Below, piece by piece: positions 46,157-51,861 of a stretch of DNA of 51,861 nt. This stretch comes from Azonexus sp. GTDB taxonomy: Bacteria > Pseudomonadota > Gammaproteobacteria > Burkholderiales > Rhodocyclaceae. Under the pieces are notes generated by a model that saw only the letters and a list, made by a program, of their open reading frames with translations, was not told the origin of the DNA and did not search any database. Location: NCBI RefSeq assembly GCF_030824335.1, contig NZ_JAVBXX010000024.1, positions 1 through 51,861 on the forward strand, given 5' to 3'. The position numbers were made by a program, and so were the translations under genes. How positions within the stretch are numbered: the stretch's first letter is position 1; the number at the start of each line of letters is the position of its first letter.

Positions 46157-49100
46157 ATGAGCAAACGTGAAGTTGTATTTATCGATGCATCGGTAATTGA
46201 CGCACAGAAAATCATCAGCGGCCTCCCCGGATATGCCGACTATGTCCTGTTGCAACCAGGCCAAGATGGTCTTACCCAGATCAAGAACTGGGCCTTGACC
46301 CATACCGGCTACGATGCCATCCACCTGGTCAGCCATGGCAGCGACGGCATGCTCCAGATCGGTAATGCCAGGCTCACCGAGGCCACCCTAGACCAGCGTG
46401 CCGGAGACCTGGACATCATCCACACCGCACTGACTCCCGGCGCGGATTTGCTGATCTACGGCTGTAACGTGGCGGCCTCCGAGGTTGGCATTTCCTTTCT
46501 GAACAAGCTGTCCGGCATGCTCGGGGTCAATGTCGCCGCCTCTACCGACCTCACCGGCGGTGCCCAGGGAGATGAAGTACTCGAATTCGTGCATGGCGAC
46601 GTCCAGACCCAGACTCTGGACCTGCCGGAACTCACCGCCAGCCTCGATCCCGCCGACCAGCCGGTGGTTTCCTATACCATCTCGGCTACCGATGCTTGGG
46701 GCGCTCGTGGTTATGCCACGGAGTTCGCCACCATCCTCACGGACAACTCGACCGCCATCTTGTTCAATAGTGGCAACACACTGCGCATCTACAATGCCTC
46801 GGGAACCCTCACCGGAACGGTCGATGTCAGCACCCTGTTGACCAATGGCGCCAATGGTGTAGTCGGCCTGTCCAACGGCAATATCCTGGTCTATGGGGAA
46901 AATCTCGGCGCCTCCCAACCAGCATCGTTCGCCATCGTAGGCAAGACCGGCAATACCGTGCTAGCACGCACAGTTGTCACCTCCGACACCTATGACAACA
47001 ATTCGTGCATGAGTGTCGTCGAGTTGTCGAACGGCAACCTAGCCATCCAATGGTACGACAGCTCAGGCATGAACAAGGTTCAGGTCTGGGGCCAGAACGG
47101 TAGCCCGGTATCGGGCGTCATCAGTTTTGGGACGGGTGGAAACACCAATTACGACGCCCACCTGGCCGCCAGTTCGGATGGCACCTTCATTGCCGCCTAT
47201 GCCTTCTACGGCACTGCCGAACATGCTGTCATCTACAACAACGACGGTTCCGTCCGGGTCAGCGACTTCCTCGTAGGATCTGCCTGGAACGATGGTTCGG
47301 CAAAAGTCTATGCCCTCGGCAATGGCGATTATTATCTCTATCAGCGGGATAACGGTGCCAAATTCGTCGACTCCCTGACCGGGGCAATCACTTCAGCCGG
47401 ATATTCCCCAAGCTATTCGGAGCCGATTGCAATCGACCTGGCTTCCGTTAATGGAGGATTCGTTCGGGTTGTTACGAACAACCAATATGAGACTGCCCGG
47501 TCTGCGGCTGTCGCCAATAGTGGGACAGGGCCTCTTTCAACCTCTGGTAGTAACGCCAGCCTGGAATTATTGAAATACAGTAACAGTGCCGTGCAGTCAC
47601 AGTCCCAAGTCTCTGACAGCGGCCTTTATTACCACCATTCCTTCACTCATGTCGAGGATTGGGGTGGTGGTTATTTTTATGCATACTCGGACGAATCGTA
47701 TGGCCCGTCCATTTCTGCCTTCTCCGGGGATAGCACAGGCTATGGCACGATCTCCAAAGTCTATACCTCGGACTCCGCCTACACGGTCACGGTCCGACTG
47801 TACAACGTAGCATCCACGAACCAGGTCCCCACGCTGACCACGGTCAACAACGTCACCGGCGCTACGGAAGACACCCAGTTGGCCGTCAGCTTCGCCGACC
47901 TGCAAGGTCTCGCCAACGAAGCCGACAGCGACGGCACCGTCACCGCCTTCGTCGTCAAGGCCGTGTCAACCGGCACGCTCAAGATCGGAACTAGCGCCGG
48001 TACGGCCACGGCTTATAACGCTGGAAGCAACGCCACCATCGACGCCACCCACAATGCCTACTGGACGCCTGCCGCCAACGCCAACGGCAATCTCAATGCC
48101 TTTACCCTCGTCGCCAAGGATGACTCCGGCGGCGAATCGGCCACGCCGGTCCAACTCGTTGTCGTCACTGGCGCCGTCAACGACGCCCCCGTCCTCAGCG
48201 GCAACGGCAACCTGAGCGCTGTCAACGAAGACACCGCCAGCCCCGCCGGTGCAGCCCTCAGCGCCCTGGGCATCACTGCCAATGACACCGCCGATGGCGG
48301 AAGCATCGCTGGCTACGCCATCATCGGCAATACCGCCAATGCCGGCACTCAGGGGGCCTGGCAATACAGCACCAATGCCGGCGCCAACTGGTACGCCATC
48401 GGCAGCGTGGCTGATGGCGCCAGCGCCCTGGCCCTCTCGGCGACCACGCTGGTGCGCTTCGTGCCTGTGGCCAACTACAACGGCACGCCTGCCGGCTTGA
48501 GCATCCGTGCCCTGGACAACAGCTACGCCGGTGGCTTCAGCACGGCCGCCGGTTCGGAAACCCGCGTCACCGTCGACACCGGCAGTAACGGCGGTAGCAC
48601 CGCCATCTCGGCAGCCACCGCCAGCATTGGCACCAGCGTCACAGCGGTCAACGACCCCCCTGTCGTCGCCAACCTCGCCAGCGACACCCTCAGCACCCCG
48701 GCTAGCGCCGCAGCCGCCCTCATCGACCAGGGCACGGCGGCCACTATCACCGACGTGGACAACGCCAACTTCAACGGCGGCACGCTCACTGTCTCCTTCG
48801 TAGCACGCACCGACGGCGCGGGCGACGTGCTCTCCATCCACACCGGCGCGGGCGTGACACTCTCCTCAGGCACCACGGTCGGCAGCACAGTCACGGTGAG
48901 TGGCACGGCCATTGGTACTATCGCCGCCAGCGGCACCGGTGCCGGCACCGACAACCTCATCGTCAATTTCAACAGCAGCGCCACGTCGGCTCTCGTTTCC
49001 TCCCTGCTGCAAAACGTCACCTACGACAACACGGCGGGCAGCCCGACGGCGGGCGACCGGTCCGTGCGCTTCGTGCTTACCGATGGCAGCGGTGGCGGCA

Positions 49101-51861
49101 GTGGCAACATCGACACCACCGTCAGCGTCACCACCAACCCGGCACCGGTGGTGACCACCCCGACGGCCATCAACCTGACCGATACGGCGGCAGCCGACAG
49201 CTTCAGCAACCAGACGGGCACGCTGAGCGCAACGGACGCCGACGGCATTGCCAGCTATGGCATCAGCACGCCGACCAGCACCAGCGCGAACTTCAGCGAC
49301 AACGGCGTCACCTACGATATCTCCAAGACCGGTACCTACGGCACGCTCTACGTGGTGAGCATCGGTGCAGACAAAGGCAAGTACGTCTACGTCCCCAACG
49401 CCAGCCCCATCAACACCCTGGCCAGCGGCACGCCGACCGACACTTTCACGGTCACCGCCACCGATAGCAACGCCGGCCCGGCTACCGGCAGTGCCACGCT
49501 CACCGTCAACGTGACGGGAGCCAACGACACTCCGACCGACATCAGCCTGTCGGCGTCATCGGTCAACCAAAGCGGCGGCACCAACGTCACGGTAGGCAGC
49601 CTGAGTGCCACCGATGCCGACACCGGTCAGACCCACACCTACAGCCTGGTCACCGGTAACGGCAGCAACGATGCCGACAACGCCAGCTTCAACATCAGCG
49701 GCAGCACCCTGCGCGCCAACGATGCCGCGGCATTGGCCGCCGGCACCTACCACATCAACCTGCGGACCACCGACAATGGCACGGGCAACCTCAGTTACGA
49801 CAAGGCTTTCACCATCACCGTGGTGGACAATGTCGCCCCCACGGTAAGCTCCATCATCCGCCAGACCCCATCTACCAGCCCGACCAATACCGATAGCCTG
49901 ACTTGGCGCGTCACCTTCAGCGAAGCCATCACCGGTATCGATACGTCTGATTTCAGTGTGAGTGGCACTACTGCGACTGTGGCTTCCGTCACCCAAGTGG
50001 GAAGCACCAACGCCTACGATTTGGTTATCAGCGGAGGTGATCTTGCCAACCTCAATGCCACAGCGACGTTAGCGTTTGCTGGTGGGCAGAACATCACAGA
50101 CACTGCCAGCACACCCAACGCACTAACTGTGACGACGCCCACTGGCAGCAACAACAACACCTTTATGGTGGATAACGCTGCGCCCGCACTCACTGGTGTA
50201 GTAACGATTGCAAGTAATAACGCAAATGCCGCTCAAGCCAAAGTTGGCAACACCATTACAGTTACGTTCACCACTGATGGCACACAAAACGGCAGTCCGA
50301 CAGCTACTATCCTAGGGCACGCCGCCACGGTCGCCAATACCTCGGGTAATACTTACGCTGCCACCTACACACTGGTCAGCGGTGACACAGAAGGCGCAGT
50401 CACCTTTTCCATTGGTGCCAGCGATGTAGCTGGCAACGCCATGACTGCAGTCATGGCGACGACCGACAGCAGCGCTGTTGACTTCGACAAGACAGTACCC
50501 ACATTGTTGATCAGCACGATCGCTGCAGACGACAACATCAACGACACAGAGGATGAGAACAGCATCACGATCAGCGGCACCTCCAGCGGTGCGGATGGTC
50601 AGACTGTAACGGTCAACGTGGGAGGGACTAATACAACAGGGACCGTAGCTGCGGGAGGTGCTTGGTCAGTCTCCTTGACGAGTACTGAAGTCAAAGCCCT
50701 AGTTGAAGGAAATGTTGGCATTGCTGCCGATGTGAATGATGCAGCGGGCAATTCAGCTACACAAGCCATCAGGACGGTCGTTTATGACCGAACTGCACCC
50801 GCTGCTCCCAGTGCTCCCGATATGACTTCAGGCACCGATACGGGGCGTTCTGATACTGACAACAATACAAGTAACACTACGCCAACCCTCACGGGAACAG
50901 CAGAAGCGAATAGCACGGTAAAACTCTATGACACAGATGGGGCAACCTTGTTGGGTACAGCTACAGCAGATGGTGCCGGTAACTGGAGCATTACGAGTGC
51001 AACACTGACCAATGCAGAGCATACCCTGACGGTCAAATCGATTGATGCCGCTGGCAATATTGGGGGAGCCTCAACTGCTCTGGTTGTCACGATCGATACC
51101 TTGCCTCCGACGAACACAATCGCCACGGCAAATTTCTCCAATGACACGGGAGCAAGTACAACTGATTTCATGACTAATACGGCGGCACAAACCGTCAGTG
51201 GTACGTTGGAGGGCAATCTTGCAACCAATGAGGGCGTGGAAGTCAGTTTGGATGGCGGCACAACTTGGATGACCGCCATAACGACAACCGGACAAAATAC
51301 CTGGACTCTTGCCGGGCAAAACCTGACAGCAAGCAATTCTTTGAAAGTTCGCGTGTTTGACGCCGCTGGTCATGTCGGATCTGTGTTTGACCAAACTTAT
51401 GTTCTGGATACTACTGCACCTGTCTTTGTTCCTGCTGACAGCACTCCCGCGGATGATGCCACCACCTTTGGTATCAACAGTGACATTGTTCTAAAGTTTG
51501 GGGAGCGCCTTGATGCCAGCAGCGATCTCACCAAGGTCTACCTCAAGGATGAGGTCACGGACACCTTAATTACGGCCTCAATTACCCTTAACGCCAATGG
51601 TGAGATTGTGATCAATCCCACAGGTAGCCTGTCGTACTCGACGGCCTACTACGTCACCTGGGATGCCGATGCGCTGAAGGATGCCGCCGGCAACGCGGCC
51701 ACCGCAGTCAGCGACGAAACCACCTTCAACATCACGACGACGGCCGCTCCGCCGCCCCCCGAACCAACCCCGACACCGACGACTGCCCCGACGGAAACGC
51801 CGGCCGGCACCTACGACGGCGTCACGATCACCAGCAACACGCAGACGACCAGCAATGGCAC
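46157..51861 (+). CDS. Giant repetitive surface protein with N-terminal DUF4347 domain (3' end outside window)
   Basis: An uninterrupted frame of 1,901 codons from an ATG with AGGAG six bases upstream, still open at the window edge. Residues 1-150 are a DUF4347 domain with His60 (HLVSHGSDG) and Cys103 (LLIYGCNVA). Residues ~155-545 contain propeller-like repeats (GLSNGNILVYG, ELSNGNLAIQW, ALGNGDYYLYQ). From ~550 to 1225 come cadherin/VCBS-like repeats marked by VNDAP/VNDPP, and from ~1225 to 1860 six Ig-like repeats, each opening with a DxxxP motif; the last looks like Big_5/SbsA. A Pro/Thr linker (PPPPEPTPTPTT) follows. There is no N-terminal signal peptide, which fits type I secretion through a C-terminal signal not seen here. 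It is probably an adhesin or biofilm protein. Confidence 0.88.
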   Translation, partial: MSKREVVFIDASVIDAQKIISGLPGYADYVLLQPGQDGLTQIKNWALTHTGYDAIHLVSHGSDGMLQIGNARLTEATLDQRAGDLDIIHTALTPGADLLIYGCNVAASEVGISFLNKLSGMLGVNVAASTDLTGGAQGDEVLEFVHGDVQTQTLDLPELTASLDPADQPVVSYTISATDAWGARGYATEFATILTDNSTAILFNSGNTLRIYNASGTLTGTVDVSTLLTNGANGVVGLSNGNILVYGENLGASQPASFAIVGKTGNTVLARTVVTSDTYDNNSCMSVVELSNGNLAIQWYDSSGMNKVQVWGQNGSPVSGVISFGTGGNTNYDAHLAASSDGTFIAAYAFYGTAEHAVIYNNDGSVRVSDFLVGSAWNDGSAKVYALGNGDYYLYQRDNGAKFVDSLTGAITSAGYSPSYSEPIAIDLASVNGGFVRVVTNNQYETARSAAVANSGTGPLSTSGSNASLELLKYSNSAVQSQSQVSDSGLYYHHSFTHVEDWGGGYFYAYSDESYGPSISAFSGDSTGYGTISKVYTSDSAYTVTVRLYNVASTNQVPTLTTVNNVTGATEDTQLAVSFADLQGLANEADSDGTVTAFVVKAVSTGTLKIGTSAGTATAYNAGSNATIDATHNAYWTPAANANGNLNAFTLVAKDDSGGESATPVQLVVVTGAVNDAPVLSGNGNLSAVNEDTASPAGAALSALGITANDTADGGSIAGYAIIGNTANAGTQGAWQYSTNAGANWYAIGSVADGASALALSATTLVRFVPVANYNGTPAGLSIRALDNSYAGGFSTAAGSETRVTVDTGSNGGSTAISAATASIGTSVTAVNDPPVVANLASDTLSTPASAAAALIDQGTAATITDVDNANFNGGTLTVSFVARTDGAGDVLSIHTGAGVTLSSGTTVGSTVTVSGTAIGTIAASGTGAGTDNLIVNFNSSATSALVSSLLQNVTYDNTAGSPTAGDRSVRFVLTDGSGGGSGNIDTTVSVTTNPAPVVTTPTAINLTDTAAADSFSNQTGTLSATDADGIASYGISTPTSTSANFSDNGVTYDISKTGTYGTLYVVSIGADKGKYVYVPNASPINTLASGTPTDTFTVTATDSNAGPATGSATLTVNVTGANDTPTDISLSASSVNQSGGTNVTVGSLSATDADTGQTHTYSLVTGNGSNDADNASFNISGSTLRANDAAALAAGTYHINLRTTDNGTGNLSYDKAFTITVVDNVAPTVSSIIRQTPSTSPTNTDSLTWRVTFSEAITGIDTSDFSVSGTTATVASVTQVGSTNAYDLVISGGDLANLNATATLAFAGGQNITDTASTPNALTVTTPTGSNNNTFMVDNAAPALTGVVTIASNNANAAQAKVGNTITVTFTTDGTQNGSPTATILGHAATVANTSGNTYAATYTLVSGDTEGAVTFSIGASDVAGNAMTAVMATTDSSAVDFDKTVPTLLISTIAADDNINDTEDENSITISGTSSGADGQTVTVNVGGTNTTGTVAAGGAWSVSLTSTEVKALVEGNVGIAADVNDAAGNSATQAIRTVVYDRTAPAAPSAPDMTSGTDTGRSDTDNNTSNTTPTLTGTAEANSTVKLYDTDGATLLGTATADGAGNWSITSATLTNAEHTLTVKSIDAAGNIGGASTALVVTIDTLPPTNTIATANFSNDTGASTTDFMTNTAAQTVSGTLEGNLATNEGVEVSLDGGTTWMTAITTTGQNTWTLAGQNLTASNSLKVRVFDAAGHVGSVFDQTYVLDTTAPVFVPADSTPADDATTFGINSDIVLKFGERLDASSDLTKVYLKDEVTDTLITASITLNANGEIVINPTGSLSYSTAYYVTWDADALKDAAGNAATAVSDETTFNITTTAAPPPPEPTPTPTTAPTETPAGTYDGVTITSNTQTTSNG
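49828..51745 (+). repeat. Tandem bacterial Ig-like repeats in the giant surface protein
   Basis: Six units of about 100 residues each start near 49828, 50167, 50479, 50783, 51092 and 51403. Each is introduced by an acidic residue and a Pro-containing turn (DNVAP, DNAAP, DKTVP, DRTAP, DTLPP, DTTAP) and most carry a DAAGN-type loop near the end. They are diverged in sequence, so this is a domain array rather than a recent DNA duplication. Confidence 0.8.

Noticed and set aside
49828..51745. Repeats in the giant gene as a CRISPR array or satellite
   Set aside because: Units are about 300 bases, diverged and in a single open frame, so they are protein domains.

Overview
The window looks like the chromosome of a Gram-negative betaproteobacterium, most probably a Rhodocyclaceae member of the Dechloromonas/Azonexus type. 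The grounds are gene content and GC-rich coding, not a database match: a Gcr-type membrane protein joined to tamA-tamB, a homodimeric-type AceE with a lipoyl-fused E3, a PPK2 kinase, a tRNA-Phe beginning GGCC, and CIRCE-controlled groESL. Most of the 52 kb is ordinary core chromosome. The right end, from about 44.1 kb, is accessory in character.

Layout. 1-149 is the start of an OmpA-type gene (minus). 313-7797 is an overlapping run gcr-tamA-tamB for outer-membrane assembly. 7950-11560 holds a secreted beta-barrel-like protein and a secreted TPR/CHAT (caspase-like) protein, an unfamiliar pair. 11602-15806 (minus) is an RND pump with its lipoprotein adaptor. 15876-18195 (minus) is an acyl-CoA transferase with a CBS-domain protein. 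18374-20998 is an orphan hybrid sensor kinase. A tRNA-Ala follows, then the minus-strand series folD-purE-purK-sua5 and iorA-iorB (indolepyruvate:ferredoxin oxidoreductase). 27790-33930 is the pyruvate dehydrogenase operon aceE-aceF-lpdA with its own promoter and strong terminator. 34015-37150 contains a thioesterase, ppk2, sixA, a GIY-YIG protein and a HugZ-like flavin/heme protein. After tRNA-Phe come a two-component system, the acetate symporter pair yjcH-actP, and groES-groEL.

Accessory end. Upstream of groES lie decayed pieces of an ISL3-type transposase and of cysC, then a very AT-rich spacer, a TIGR03032-like gene, and the first 1,901 codons of a giant repetitive surface protein. That protein starts with a DUF4347 domain carrying a His/Cys pair, continues with propeller-like, cadherin-like and Ig-like repeats, and runs off the window.

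Physiology. Acetate uptake (ActP/YjcH), acyl-CoA transfer, pyruvate dehydrogenase, indolepyruvate oxidoreductase and polyphosphate kinase together suggest a heterotroph feeding on organic acids and amino acids, with polyphosphate-dependent nucleotide energetics. This last point is inference.

The most unexpected signal is not a gene. The exact 10-mer TGCGGTCGAC (either strand) occurs twelve times by my reading between 2.6 and 37.2 kb, against roughly 0.2 expected from base composition, and was not found to the right of that. The base before GCGGTCGAC is always T even where codon use would favour C, so it behaves like an iterated DNA signal (uptake-signal-like or chromosome-organising) rather than a by-product of coding.
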